Shown piece by piece: positions 10,482 to 23,853 of a stretch of DNA of 64,000 nt. Where the stretch lies: the NCBI GenBank assembly GCA_963920665.1, contig OY987263.1, forward strand, positions 23,114,547 to 23,178,546, read 5' to 3'. Positions within the stretch are counted from its first letter, which is position 1. Every line of letters begins with the position of its first letter. A program made the translations under genes and the position numbers. Source of the DNA: Straminergon stramineum. Lineage: Eukaryota > Streptophyta > Bryopsida > Hypnales > Calliergonaceae. The notes beneath the pieces are model-generated. The model was not told the DNA's origin, ran no database searches, and saw only the letters and a list, made by a program, of their open reading frames with translations.

Positions 10482-12600
10482 ACCTCGGGATGCTTCTCGT
10501 CACAAACCTGAGAGTGAGATCAAACACAGCACATGTAAATCACAAACTAGCTTCACAATGCAGCAATCAACACAAGCTCTCGTATTCTTCAACGGCACAT
10601 TCCGTGAACTCGTCTAAATCGCACTGTCAGCAATCAGAGCTTTTCCACCGTAACCCACAACATCCGCCACTCAGAAGCAAGACGCTTTAAATTCCCAGCT
10701 GCATCAGAACGTACCGTCACACAAAACACCCACTCCAAACGACCTATGATGCCAACAACCTACTATCACATGGACTCTCCTCAGCCTCAAATTACCCCAT
10801 CAGCTCTTCACACACAAAGATCAGCTCGTACGAGCTTTCAAGGTAGACAGCTCACTCCATTCTTTTCACCACACTAGCATCCTAGCTCAACACAGACGTC
10901 GAACCCAACGCCGAGCTTGTCCACAGCAGCTCCACACTAGCAAAGCCAGCCGGCCAGCTACTGCATGTACAATGGTATCTCCGCCCTCATCTCAAGAGTG
11001 TCATCAACCAGGACAGGGCAACCACAGTCTGCACGATTTGAGATTAGCTACCTTACCGATTAGCATTAGCAGTGTCAGGAACGGACGAGTGTTGCCGGCA
11101 ATGCGCAGGCAAACTTGAGCTCAGCTGCAAAAGGATGCCGAGCCTGCAGACAGAAATGAAGTGGAGCTGGGGAGTGAGATATGCTCCTACAGCCGTTGTT
11201 GTTGTTGCAGGCCTGCTGCGATTTAGTTGGCACATGGTTATAACTGAGTGTGGGAACAGGGGTTGAGCTGAGTGGCGGTATGAGGTAGGCTCGTCGTGTC
11301 CTTCATGCACGCCAAGTAACAGCAGCTATTGCACCTAACGGTGTGCAGGATCATTATTTAGTGATGACTTGCAGAAGCCTGATGCACAGGCTTTGAGGGA
11401 GTGGTGGTGTTCATTATGGTCAATTGGGTACTGTACACAAATGTGTGTCTAAATTTAGCAAAACTTCTGCCAAATGAACGCATTTATACTGTAAGGTAAT
11501 AAAGAATGTGAACACGTACGTCCCACAGTGTTCAATTTGCATTATTTTGCAGTGTATTTAGCAACTCAAGCTTGTTATGAATATCACATTTGGGACCGTT
11601 GATTTTGGCGATAATTATAGTATTGGATTTCAAGCGCTCGAATATTGCTTGACAGCAATTGGAAGAGGGATAAGATTTCGTAACACGGGGAACGTGGCAA
11701 AGTGCAGGCGCCCCCCCCCCCTGTTGTGGTATTTTGCTGAATTATAGAAGTCAACACTCAACACTGGTTGCATCGTCGCTGCTGACAGAAGCTTAAAGCA
11801 ACTCACCGGCAGGCCAGCACTGATTGTGAAGGTGGGGGATTTCGTGCATGACTGTCCCCAGCAACAGTAACCAGGTATCTTTTGTGTGAGCAATTACTGC
11901 TTTCCGGTGGAGATGCTCTGTTGTGCAGCAAAGATTGTAAGTCAATGATGACATGCTAAGGATTTTTACTTAGAATTTGAACCCACACAAGACAGCAAGC
12001 CTAAAATTCTAGGGATCGCCACCAAAAATCGTCCATTTCGCTTCGATGATTCAAAGTTTTCATGGTGGGTAACTTACTGTAGATCAAAAACAAACACTGG
12101 AATACTGGAACTGAATTGTTGCAATGATTTACATTCTCCTCATCAATAAACAGTATTTGCAAATTTTAAGACGTTAAAAGCTGTGGAGATTTTCAGTCAA
12201 GGTATGTGCACCGAGAATTTTCAAATGAAGGCCGGCGGCTCTCTCCACATTTGAGGTGTCATTCTGATGAGTGCACTTACTTCCACAATACCGTAGTGGC
12301 ATTTATGGGTGTTCCTTGGTCTCCATTGAACTGCTTGCCATTAAGGAACGTAATGAAGATCTGCCTCGGGCCTCCCATATTGCCATATCGCCAACAAGAA
12401 ACTCCAGGGATTGGCGGAATTCAAATTGGTCGTGACGGAGATGATTTCTTTTAGTGCTGCACGCATTGATGCGGGTGAAGCTGGGGCGTCAGGGGCAGGT
12501 AGCCAACTTTCTGGTCGGTCTTCACTCTTCACGGCAGTTGCTTCGAAGGATGAGAGAGAGCTCCTGGATGAAGGATATGTTAGGTTTCTGAAAGGTAGCT
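10482..12600. other. Upstream region of the acyltransferase gene, no supported coding gene
   Basis: This stretch has higher GC than the flanking AT-rich DNA and probably holds the promoter and 5' UTR of the minus-strand gene. Read on the minus strand, a pyrimidine-rich CTCACTCTCAG lies about 30 bp before the start codon and could be the acceptor of a 5' UTR intron. Open frames here (about 11.05-11.31 and 11.63-11.89 kb) are short and look like chance. A C10-11 homopolymer lies near 11710. Confidence 0.4.
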
Positions 12601-12605
12601 GAACT

Positions 12606-12755
12606 TGCTTTGTCGTCTTGTTGTTCCTCTCCCCAGGCCACTTGTGGCTGGTGGCCTTGTACTTTGCCTTTGCAATGAAATTCCGTTTCATTTGTTTGTT
12701 TGTTTTGAAACAAATGAAAGTGATTTCATTGCAAAGAGAGTATAATACAACACCC
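12606..12755 (+). mobile_element. Probable LINE 3' end, followed by an inverted fragment
   Basis: CCTTTGCAATGAAATTCCGTTTCATTTG followed by TTTGTTTG resembles the 3' end and tail of plant L1-type non-LTR elements. The upstream GGCCACTTGTGGCTGG block is shared with 19806-19910 in reverse. At 12703-12745 a second inverted fragment of the same terminus abuts it head to head. Confidence 0.4.
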
Positions 12756-12960
12756 TCAGCCACCCATCTCATTTGTTAATAAGAAAGAAAGAAGGTAGCT
12801 GAGCCATTTTTTTGCAATTTGTGTAAAATGAGTGCACAAATAGCTCAAACTCAATTTTATTTGTATGACCTAACCTTAGATGACAAGATTTGTGACGATG
12901 AATGACAAGATGATTTGGTTTTGGATGTTTAGGGGTGTTTTATGAGTGGCACTAAGCTAA

Positions 12961-13190
12961 TTAACCCAACAAGACACCGTGGACGTTTAGTGTCTGATGA
13001 ATGACAAGGCATTCTCCTATGTAGGACAAAAATTCGACTATTCATCCTTGAAATTAGTTGTGGGAAGTAGAGATCTTCTACAATACTTTGACTTCAAATA
13101 AGTTCTTTTGATTTTTTTAATACCAACTATTCCCACGGTTTCAGAAATGATGATTTCCACATGGAACCCCCGCATCCTTCCAGGGTTCTT
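12961..13190 (+). mobile_element. Decayed TTAA MITE, subfamily E (E1)
   Basis: It begins TTAACCCAACAAG and shares GACAAGGCATTCTCCTATGTAG and TTCATCCTTGAAATTAG-type blocks with 19935-20739 and 29381-29610. The right terminus is eroded (CCTTCCAGGGTTCT). The length of about 230 bp agrees with the other two copies. Confidence 0.6.
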
Positions 13191-13734
13191 TTTAAACAAT
13201 ATATCCAATCCGAAGGGTTGGGTTGTCATAGAATCTATACGAAAACTCCTCCAGTACTTAAGTATATGTGAACCTCCTTGGTATCATTCTCTTTGTCTTC
13301 ACAAGATGCATTTATCAATTGAAGTCTTTGGGTTTTGAATCATAGTATGAACTTGTAGTTTTTACATTGGAAAGTTTGATTTTTAAAAAAAGATTCGATT
13401 AGTGGCTTCCAGGTTGCTCACAACTTTGAGGAAGGTGGAAACTCATCAATGATTGGTCATTTGAACAAGCTACATGATGCCCATTTCAAAAGATTTTGAT
13501 ATCTGAGTTTGGATTGCCCTTCCACAATCTCAAATGTCCTTTAAGAGTTTATAAAAAATGAATTTTTGTTAGCACTCTCATTAGTCCAAAGCTTGGAAAT
13601 GGATAAGTCATTTACAATCTTATCCCATTTAAGCACTTATTGTATTGTACTATTAGTCTTTCTTTCCACATGCTTGTTTAAAACATAGCAAAGGGGATAA
13701 ATTTCAAATTTGATGTTATATTGATTAATAATTA

Positions 13735-14258
13735 CTACCTCCGTTCCAAAATGATCTTCCTATTAGACAAAATGTTCCGGATTAAGGCTAAAAATGACAT
13801 TTTTAAGACCTATTTCATACTATGAGTATAGTTTAGTGCACTCTTGGCTTCCTAAAAACTTTGAGTTTCAAAACCCTTTTCAAAGTGCAATTTTGGGAGT
13901 ATTGAAAAGTAGAATTTGGAGGGCATTTTCAAAGAGTACCACTGAGCATTTAATTGTTGAGTGTGAGGTTGTCATTTTATGGGCATTTAGTGTAGGTCCA
14001 AGGCCATGCTTGAACCTTTGATTTGCCTCCAATGCTTCATCTCATTCAATTGGGCAATACTCAAAGAGATGTAAAAAATAAAAACAAATAGTGTTTATTG
14101 ACCCCTTCTATCATTTCATTTATCTTCCAGTTGATGATTGCATGGATGGAGGGGGAACTATTGTTTGGAGTTGTTTTGTTGATCCTAGATAGCAATCAAA
14201 AGTGGAATCTGACCAACTCGCAACATCACAAGTGCAACGGGAAAATCATTTTGGAACA
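13735..14258. mobile_element. Decayed Stowaway-like MITE
   Basis: The left end CTACCTCCGTTCCAAAATGATCTTCC is clear and preceded by TA. The right end is eroded (AAAATCATTTTGGAAC). Interior words such as ACAAAATGTTCCGGATTAAGG match the inverse of 27203-27787. A 75-codon frame inside it is not a gene. Confidence 0.5.
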
Positions 14259-16904
14259 AAAAATTAAATCTAACAAGAAGATCATTATAAGGTAGAGGGA
14301 TCAGAGTATGTAAATATGATTCTATTAGTATGTGCAAAATGTACAAAATTTAGAATTTAAATCACCAAAAAACATTGTCTTTAGAAATTTCAATCAAAAC
14401 AAACAACTAATATAAATACTTGGAAGATCTAATATTTTATTAATAATATAATAAAGATGTTTTTTAATTTCAGAACTAATTTTTATGTTGTAACTTCCCT
14501 TTGCTTGCCTAACTATAAATAAGTGTATGTTATTATCAAATGGAGCTCATACCACACTCTAAATTGATTAAACCTCTATGGATTCAATTCCATATTTGAT
14601 TCAAACATTGAAGGTAAATTTAGAATAAAAGATATGTAGGCTAAAAGTAAATCATGAGTTGGTCTTACTCTGAAAGTTGAATGAGAAGCAAAGTAAAACT
14701 AATCTCATTATGTTTAAGGTAAAATAGCCCATTATGGACCAAATGGGGGGTTTGCCCTCTTGTCATTTATGAAATTTTCTACTTTTTTTTGAGGTAAAGT
14801 CAAGTGATACAAAAGGTGAGAGCATTTGAAACTAAATTTTTATTGACGAAGTGTGAATTTGTTATGAATTTTTGAAGTGTTCAGTCCATCACATCCTATA
14901 GACTACCTCAAAATCAACAAAAACTAATCCATAACACTCATCTTACTCACCTATTGCAATCACAATATTTTCTAACATAGAAAACTTGAAAAAGATACTT
15001 TCTACAATGAACTAACACTGTAAAACTAAAAGTTCCTATTGTAGTCACTAATTACTTCATTCTAGTTAGCTAAGACCTTGAATGTGGCCCAAATCTCAAT
15101 AACTAAAAGAAAACTATAATGGGGTCATTCGCAAGAGTCTGCAATGGGTAAAAGGTCTGTAATGGGTTGTTTTACCTTATGACAAGCTTCCAAATTCATA
15201 TGTATATTGAATTCTAGAGTCCTCTTAAGACACTGCAATCTCTTTTAATCCACCTTGTGACAAAATGAAGAAGATAGAAATGAAAAAATGAAATGAAAAA
15301 ATTGAAAGCAAATGAAGTCATATTGAACTCGGTTGAATATAATTAAAAAAAACTAAGATTTGATGAAGATTATATAATTCTTAAGAAAACCATTAGGATG
15401 ACAAATTCTTATAAGATTTGCTTACTAATATAATGATTTGAAAAAATTTAGTATAGTATTCTTTTATAGAGGCATTGTTTTGGGACATTGCAAGATCTTG
15501 TGGTTTATTAGTACAAAATCTAAAAAAACAATTGAGCATTAAAAAAGTAGTACCTACACTATTCGATATTTTTACATAATTTAAATTCTAGTAGTCAAAC
15601 ATGGAACCATTTAAAGGATTTTTTTTCAAATACAATTGTATTCATTATTGTCAAACAACAAACTCAAATTTGTACATGTGAATATGAATAGAATCGTCTT
15701 CATTAAGAGCAAAACTTGATCATTACAACAAAAAAATATTACTTAGTCTTCATCTTCTAAGGTGTTTACACCTATCTTATCTATAAACATAAACTCAACT
15801 TCATTGAGAGCTGCAAATTTATAAATCTCAACATTATCATGTGTTTGATATTGTACTTATGGTTGAATATTTTGTCTCAACAATAGAATAAACCTTCACT
15901 CACTTGTTACACATTCAAGAATTTATATATGGTACTTGCCAACAATATTATAGATAAAGAATTTTGCACAATGTAGATTACAATTGGCATTTGGTCTTGC
16001 ATAATTAACATATAATTCTTACGCAATTTTAATCAAGCATACCAAATTTTAGTTTTAAAAAAAAATTCATTTAATATCTATGCTTTTACATGATATGGTA
16101 ATTGATTGAAAAACATTGGTAATGAGATTTTTTAACTCAATTGCATGGATATGTAGGAAACATCTATACACAAATCATTCTATCCTTGAAACAACCATCT
16201 CGTAAAAAGCTTTGGAATTCCTTCTATAGAGATTTCAACCAGGATTTCAACATTAGGGTGAGCATATCCAAATTAGAAATATCTATTTTACAAAGTTCAT
16301 TCATGCAACACCTTACATTGAACTCTTCTTAGATCATTTTTTTAATTAATGTTTTTTTTAATATGAAAGATGTATGTATGATTGTTTCCTATATATCCAT
16401 GGAATTGGATTACAGAAATTCATCACCAATGTTTTTCAATCAATTATTGTGTAAATGAAACCAAAAATATTAAATGAAACAATGCACCAAGAATGGAGTT
16501 TTAATTTTTTTAGCTAGAATTTGGTATGCTTAATTGGGATTGTGTAAAAATTTGGAATGTTAATTATGCAAGACAAAAAATGGCAATTGTATTCTAAGTT
16601 ATTATGGAAAAAAATTTAATGACACAATTGGAAGATCGTAATATTATTGTTGTGTATTGTACATATTGCAATTGCCATTTTTTTGTCATGCTCAGTTGTT
16701 ATGACAAATTTTAAATGACCATGCTCAGATGACAATATAAAACAAATGATTAGTGGATAGTGAAGTAGAGGTATCCACCCCAAAGACAATGGAATTGATC
16801 ATCTATTTTATTGCCCCCCTACCAAACTTTGGTTTTAATGCCCACCCCCATGCACACTTGTATTTTTTAGTAGCAGTTTATTTGGCAAATGATATAGGTT
16901 ACAT
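14259..16904. other. AT-rich intergenic DNA
   Basis: No gene is supported. Long T and A runs dominate. An 18-bp-scale echo (GCATACCAAATT near 16040 and AATTTGGTATGC near 16520) suggests a decayed inverted pair. Confidence 0.4.
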
Positions 16905-17035
16905 CAACATATTCAATATGTATTTAGTATTTAGTATGTATATAGTATACATTATGTATTCAATACAGAATCAGTATGTATTCAATATACAATATACAAT
17001 ATTTATTCAATATTCAATATATATTTTGTATTAAA
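16905..17035 (+). repeat. AT-rich simple repeat (ATTCAATATG-like)
   Basis: Variants of TATTCAATAT and TAGTATGTAT recur irregularly. A G10-11 homopolymer follows near 17050. Similar sequence occurs at 735-870. Confidence 0.6.
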
Positions 17036-17910
17036 TCAACAGCATTAAGGGGGGGGGGGGCAATTTATTTTTTATTTTAAATCAACAACTAGGAAATTGG
17101 CAGGGGTGGGGCCAGTCAAAAATCCTAAAATCCTATAATTTATTTCCCAAAAAAAATTGGAATCAACGGCAGGGGGAGTGGCTTCATCCCTCAATCAGTG
17201 GCCCTCATTTTTCCTTGAGGGGAGAGGGGAACCAATTCTCTCTCTCTTGTAATCCCAGGAGATAGTCTCCACTCCTTCGCCCTTTGCAATCACACCTACC
17301 ACATTATATCTCTATAGACACATAGAACTACCAACAACCACAACCATTGTTTTATTTGATGATATATTAAGCCTTAGAGTACCAACATTTTGCATCACTA
17401 AAAGAATGCCGTGTTTTTTCTCATGTTAGCTAGAGAGATGAAGGTTTTACGAAACATCAAGATGTTAGAGGGTGGATGGCACCAAAAGGCGTATTCTTGT
17501 AAAAGTTGTAGAGGATGTCAGCATATTACTATAAAAACAAGTTGATGCTATCATTGATGTCAATGTTTTATTTGACATGAACACAAATATAGTGATGTTT
17601 TTTAACATCCAAAAAACATAATATTATAATGACAACAAGAAGACCCATTTTGATTGTGAATAAATATGTGAAAGTTATGTAGGCTAAGGTAAAACACTGA
17701 CCAAATGTGAAAAACACAAGGGAAGGGAAACCACTTGCCATGCTTTGCAAAAAAGGGAAATGCATGGATGTGTATCATGGATAAAGAGAAGCTCATTATA
17801 CAAGTAGGGTAGTAGGAAGTTGAGTAGGAAGTAAAACAAACCATGTGTGATATGTAAATTAGGATTAATAGGAGCTATAACACTCATAAGTCAAAAGCAA
17901 GAATTGTGTT

Positions 17911-18265
17911 CAAAGTATAATTTTAGAATTCATTTAGGGAGTGCAGAATGATTTTTTTCAAAAAAAACTTTGAACTAAGTTAGTGTTGAAAATCAAGCTA
18001 ACTTCATTTTCAAAAATCCATTTGAGATTTTAAGACTCCAACCAAAAGTTTTGGACAAATTTTAAAGAAGGGTTGGAAGGGACATTTTCTTTGACATTCT
18101 CAAACCCCCTTTCTAAATTTTGTCCATAACTTTTGGGGGATGCTTAAAATAACAAAAAAAATTTAGAGATGAAAGTTAGCTTGATTTCCAAACTTTTCTT
18201 AGTTCAATTTTTTTGAAAATAAGTTATTCTACTATGCCAAAATAGGGTCTAAAATTCTACTTTGA
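17911..18265. mobile_element. Foldback element related to 29611-30260
   Basis: The left arm (CAAAGTATAATTTTAGAATTC...) and right arm (...AAAATTCTACTTTG) are inverted. The inner part carries AAGAAGGGTTGGAAGGGACA, shared with AGAGGGGTTGGAAAGGACA in the second copy. It is non-coding. Confidence 0.55.
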
Positions 18266-19799
18266 ATATAATTTCTAGGATATGACATTGAGTGGTCCAA
18301 CTCTCATCTTCAAATTATCCCATATCCTTTGCATATCCATAATGTACAATGGATTTCATTACAAAACCAACCTCTCCACCCTTCATGATCACAAAATGTC
18401 AATGAAGTAATTCCTTTGCTTTGCCATCAAAAACTCTCTTGGTGTGGTAGATGGTCTTTGGATTGTTTGGCTAACATTGGACATTTTAATTTGCAACAAC
18501 TTGGTCATTTAATTCTTGTTGAATTTGACCATTTCTCTAGTTCATATTTTTCTAACTTTCTTTGAAATAATTATTTTTGCCGACCTTAACCTTTGAGTAC
18601 AATATGTACAAATTGTATTAATGTGTCTTAAAAGTGTGTTGACTAGGCATGCCTTGTCATCTTCACTGGATGCCACATCACTTTCTCCATTACCAAGTTA
18701 GGTAGCACATCATGGACGGGCCAAATGAAAAAATTCCACATGGTTTTCTTTGCCCAAGGCAGTGAGGTAGCACATCATGGACAAGCCAATTGAAAAAATT
18801 CCATGTGGATTTCTTTACCCACTTGGTGCTTATGTGGTGTTGAGGTGGCAGCCCTATAGCAAGAATTCACAACACTCAAAAACCATGTTTGTGTGGACAT
18901 TGTTTGAAAACATTTCAATTTCAAGGCTTTTCATTACAAATTTTTTATTTTTTTGCCATATCAATCTTAATGTGATTTTTTGGACATAGTTGCAGATAGA
19001 TGTAGACAACTCAAACAATATTCAAATGACTCATTTGGTGTATATGAATAGACACAATTTTCTCCCATTGCATGAGCACCCTCCATTGATCAATTGCAGT
19101 CAGGATTGCAATGGTTGTTTTAGTCCTCTTCCCTTGGGAATATATGCTATGAAGTGTTTGATTAGCATTGCCGTGGTAGAAAACTTCTTGCCTTTGTAGA
19201 GGCTCAATATCTCCTCCTTCAAATTCCTATCCCCACATAAACCCAAGTTTATGACTAGAATTTGGTTGCTTAAACCTCCAAGGATTTTATTGTCCTAAAT
19301 TATGTCGAATTCTATTGATGATTAAAACATGTTCTCCGATTCTCACAGCTTGTATTGTATTTTTTAGTATGCAAAAACTTTGAATTTTGGAAGTGCCAAA
19401 GACTGGTGACCCAAATAAAACCTAGACTCTCGTGTTGAGAAGGTGTACAAATTACGCAAATAAATATAAGAATACAAGAGAGTTCCAATTAGGTGTGATT
19501 ACCTTAGATATACCATAGGTGATGAATGTATGATAAGCTCGTTGATGAGTTGATGAGACTAGACAGAAGTTCCGTCAGGCAGGTACGACAAGCTCTGGGG
19601 CAACTGCAGCCGTTTTCATGGCTTCCACTCCGTCAGTCTGCAGTGCCCGGCAAATCCATCCATCGCTTCACAATCTTTCTAATCCAGGTCAATTAATTGC
19701 TGGAAAAGGAAATGCATTGCATTCACTTCAATCAATTGCAGAAGGAAAATCAATGCCATTCATCCTTAACATCCATCACTGAAGCCATTAATTGAAGTT
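18266..19799. other. Intergenic DNA
   Basis: No supported gene. A short direct repeat (GTAGCACATCATGGAC with an AAAATTCCA tail) occurs at about 18703 and 18767. The 19550-19760 stretch is GC-richer but has no coding signature. Confidence 0.4.
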
Positions 19800-19910
19800 A
19801 AGCTTGTTTGTTTTTTTGACACAAATGAAACGGAATTTCATTGCAAAGATAAAATACAAACCAACCAACCATAAGTGGCCTGGCCGGGGACAAGACAACA
19901 ACACAACACT
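19800..19910 (-). mobile_element. Probable LINE 3' end (second copy)
   Basis: Read on the minus strand it shows GGCCACTTATGGTTGG, TTTGCAATGAAATTCCGTTT and then a T-rich tail. It is the inverse counterpart of 12606-12712. No reverse transcriptase frame remains. Confidence 0.4.
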
Positions 19911-19934
19911 AAGCACAAAACAAACCAGGACAAT

Positions 19935-20739
19935 TTAACCCTTAAATGTCAACATGGATGTTTTGTGTCTGATGGATGACAAGGAATTCTCCTGTGTAGA
20001 ACAGAATTGCAACTATTCATCCTTGGAATTAGGGGTGGAAAGAGAAGATCTTCTACAGTAGTTCAACCTCCAATGGATGTTTTTTTTTTTTAAAGTAGAT
20101 GATGTCACAAGGTTCCAAAAGCCATGATTTTCACAGTCACCAGTCCATCCTTTAACCCCTAAAGGACCAAGTGTCCATTCAATGTACGCAAGAGATCTCA
20201 GGTAGGCTCCTACAAAGTCATTTTTAGTCAAATGTTCATGAAATTCGGATATAATGTGTAACTATGTATCCCCTTCTTGAAAATCTATTTTTTTTTCTGA
20301 TTAGGTGCCCGGATCAAAAGTTATGCTGCCCTGAACTTTGCGGGCAGCTCGAGCAGCATGTGCAAAACTCTTCCTATGATTTTGAAATTTGGTAGGTGTG
20401 TAGCTTGCATGATCCAAGGTGCAAATGTCAAAAAAATAACCCTATTTTATTAGTGTAAGAATCTCATCCTAGAAGGAGTTAAAGTTTGTAGGCCATGTCA
20501 GGCAAGGTTGGAAAAAAACTTTTTCACCTAACTTCAAATGTTATAATCTTTCAATCTGTGTGGTCAAAGTTTAAAAAAAAAATTCCACATGTTCCTAGAG
20601 AAGTCCATTTCAAATTTGTATGGTTGAATTTTGAAAAAAAGACTTTTTTTTTCTTTTTTTTCTTGCTGCCCTAAAAAGTGGCAGTTTTTGACAATTTCTG
20701 CCCAAAATGTGCCTGAGTCCTTTAGGGGTTAAGGGTTAA
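19935..20739 (+). mobile_element. TTAA MITE, subfamily E (E2), split by element B2
   Basis: The left end is TTAACCCTTAAATG at 19935 and the right end is AAGGGTTAA at 20731-20739. Removing B2 and one TTAA leaves 228 bp, essentially the length of the two other E copies. It contains GACAAGGAATTCTCC and TTCATCCTTGGAATTAGG. Confidence 0.8.
20152..20732 (+). mobile_element. TTAA-flanked MITE, subfamily B (B2), inserted inside E2
   Basis: TTAACCCCTAAAGGACCAAG begins it and GAGTCCTTTAGGGGTTAA ends it (581 bp with flanks). It lies 7 bp from the right end of E2, and the TTAA of the host element is present on both sides. The interior is the reverse of B1 at 1356-1938. Confidence 0.85.
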
Positions 20740-22700
20740 GTTAAGTTACATAACTTACTTGACATAGAGGTAAGTGGCCTCCATATTGTTCCTTTGCGAG
20801 AACATTCTCAATCCAACTATAGTAGAACCACCCATTACCAACCACTTAAGCATTCTATGCATAATTTGGATAGTAGAAAGTAGTGTTAATTTTTCGCCCT
20901 ATAGAGAGATAGAAACAATGGGTGTTGGCAAATTTTCATAATTTTTTTCCTTAAATTCAAAGTGTTATGAATTTTAGAAGCCAAAAGTTGGCCTACACCC
21001 ATCCCCAACACATAGATTCTTCCATCACTACTCATTTAAAGATTAATTTGGCTCTTGAAACAAAGCACATGAGTCGTAAGTTAATAATGATGGCTAGAAG
21101 ATGGTTGGAAACCAAGAAACTAATGATTAGATATCAATTATCTCTCTTTTGAATTTCCCATTACCTATATACTGTCCATAGGGCCTAGCTAGTAATGGGT
21201 GGTTCTACCATAGTGTAAAGTAGTAACATCCAAAAGCGTCCCCATAGCCATTTATGTATATTAGAATTCTTTAGAAATGTCCCTAGGCTTTCATTGAAGT
21301 GTCCTTGTAAATTGTCATGAAATCGTCCCCTTATAAACTGTTGATTGGTTGATTATTGAAATTGTCAAGTTTGGATTTCAAGTCCACCTATGTGACACAT
21401 TCAATGGGCTAGGGAACTATGACTTTGAAAATTGATAGAAAATACATGCCATATCCGAAAATTATAATTCTTTTTCGAAAATTCATGATTTTCAATTGCT
21501 AATACTACACAATATTTTTCTAGCAAAAGGTGCCTCCAACTATGCTGAATTGCTTATTTTGAAGTTTTTGGGTGCTTCAACCTTATTGGTTTTGCAAATG
21601 TATTTCTAACTTTTGAATGGTATATAATTAGAGCTAGGAATTTGTATCAATGGAAACAAATCAAAAAAAATTTGAATAAGTACATGAAAACTTGAATTTA
21701 GATATTGGACAATGAAAATAAACCATTTAAAAAGCTAGCTTAGAGATGAAAATCATAGCAAATTACAGTTACCAAAGCAAATCTTGGCTATTCACACTCC
21801 ACATTTGGAATGTCAATGGCCAAGATATGCTTTGGTAACCATAAATAATTTGCCATGAACTCTATAATTTATCACTTTTACTTTGCTATTGAAGTGGTTG
21901 TCCAAGGCCTAGTTTAGATTGAGACGTCCAATATCATTGGACAAGTTTTAGAGCAATTTCATTGGCCAAAGATTAGGTTTTGTCTGCTCGGGTATTCACA
22001 TTGAAATGAATGCCTGCTTGAAGTAGTACCATGTCATCATTCACTCCCACCTAAACTCAAGATGAAGCCATAGTTGTAGTGGACAAGTTTGGGATCATGT
22101 TCGGAGGTGATCCCAAATTTTGTCCGATGGACTAAACAGGTTTATTCAAGAAGAAAAGAGATGTGAAGGAGCTTTCACAAATATAATTCCACTGGACGTC
22201 ATGTTCCTAGTGTGAAGCTGTGCACCATATGGACAAAGTCCACAATGACATGGCAATTTCCTTCCACACCAAGGTGGATAAAGTAGTGGACTAAGGATTT
22301 CATCCACTACCGCCAAATGCCCCAGTCTGAATTGGCCTAGTGTCTAAATTTGGATTTTTTTTATGTCTATTCAAGGTACTTTGGGATGCATATCCAATGA
22401 TGCAAATTTCTAATTCTAATTATATATGTGTCAAAAGTGAGAAATAGATTTGGAGGGCCAATTTTAGACTAAAAATGCTCTAAGGGCATCTTCAATGCCC
22501 AATAAAATATTACTATTTTTTTAACACATTATTAAATTGGATTTTTATTTTCTTGATATATTTTAAATAAAGATAAATATTAACATCCAAAAAATTTTAA
22601 TTTAAAAATCAATGGAAAGTTTATAATCCTAGTGGTGTGTAGGAAAAGTATGGTGTTGTTACTACAAATTGATTTTTCACAACAAATAGTTGTAATTTAG

Positions 22701-22738
<38 letters not shown>
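22701..22738 (+). repeat. (CT)n microsatellite
   Basis: An uninterrupted run of about 18-19 CT dinucleotides. Confidence 0.9.
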
Positions 22739-22742
<4 letters not shown>

Positions 22743-23853
22743 AACATACATATAATGACTTAATTTGAAGAGGAAGCTCGCAAATCACACACTACCGTAT
22801 CCATCCAACTTCCATCTTATTGCTTATCTAAAATCACTCAAGTACATATTCCAATTCCTTTAATAAAATGGCTTGAAGGTCCCTAGGGCACCATGTGTAC
22901 ACACATTATATGAAAATATAGTCTAGTAAATGGTCCCACTATGTAGTGTATTGAAATATGGCTATACATTCCACTACATTTTATACTAAGACTATGATCC
23001 GATAATATAGTCACCTATGATAATAATAAAGTACATAACACAAATATTTAGCAAAAATACTTTTAAAAATAGAGCTTTTTGGATGCCAAGGGTTAATAGT
23101 TGCACCATCTTCACACCTCTTAGTAATTATTTATACTAGGGGATATTTTGGCATCCTCTACCTTCCTTCAATATCACATTTCAGAACTCATTTAACACGT
23201 TGAACAAATGCTTTGTTGAAATGAACACATAAATCCCGGATACCAATAGTGGAAACTGTCTTTCAATTCTAATCAATTGTCCCAACCAAGTTGTGCTTTT
23301 TGCTCATATTTTTGCAGGTGATTTTGAGCTTGTATATTATTTGCATCTAACTTAGCTTACATCATATCAAGTGTTTCATCAACAAGATCTATGAAAGGTA
23401 CTTAATTGCTCTGGCTAAAATTTAGGTTCAAGGCTCCATAATTTGATTGAATTTCCATCATCTTCCAGGGGTCCTTTGCACCTGTTTTGAGCTGATAGAA
23501 GCAAATTCAACTCTTGGGTCTATCAAGGCAGTCCATCACTTTCCATCAAGGCTGCCGCCACACTCAGGTGCTTACACACACATTCATCACAAATTATTAG
23601 ACTTGAAATCCTGATTACAACTACGTTTTATTAAACTGGCTTATTGTTCCATCCTTGATACCTCTTAGTGTAGTAACAATCTCCATGTGGTGCATCTTTG
23701 TTACCACATGATGAATTAATGAGACTGAGGCTGATAACCATGTGCTTTTCATTATTCAATCATAAGTAAAGTGCAGGTCTGCTTATTTTCTGATGTGAGC
23801 TGTGAATGATTTCAGCATTGAGAATTCGGCCTCCTGTGGTTACACAGATTAAG

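Noticed and set aside
9309..10617. Plus-strand frames of 60-179 codons across exons 1 and 2
   Set aside because: Antisense to the acyltransferase exons, which carry the recognisable motifs; GC-rich coding DNA opens such frames.
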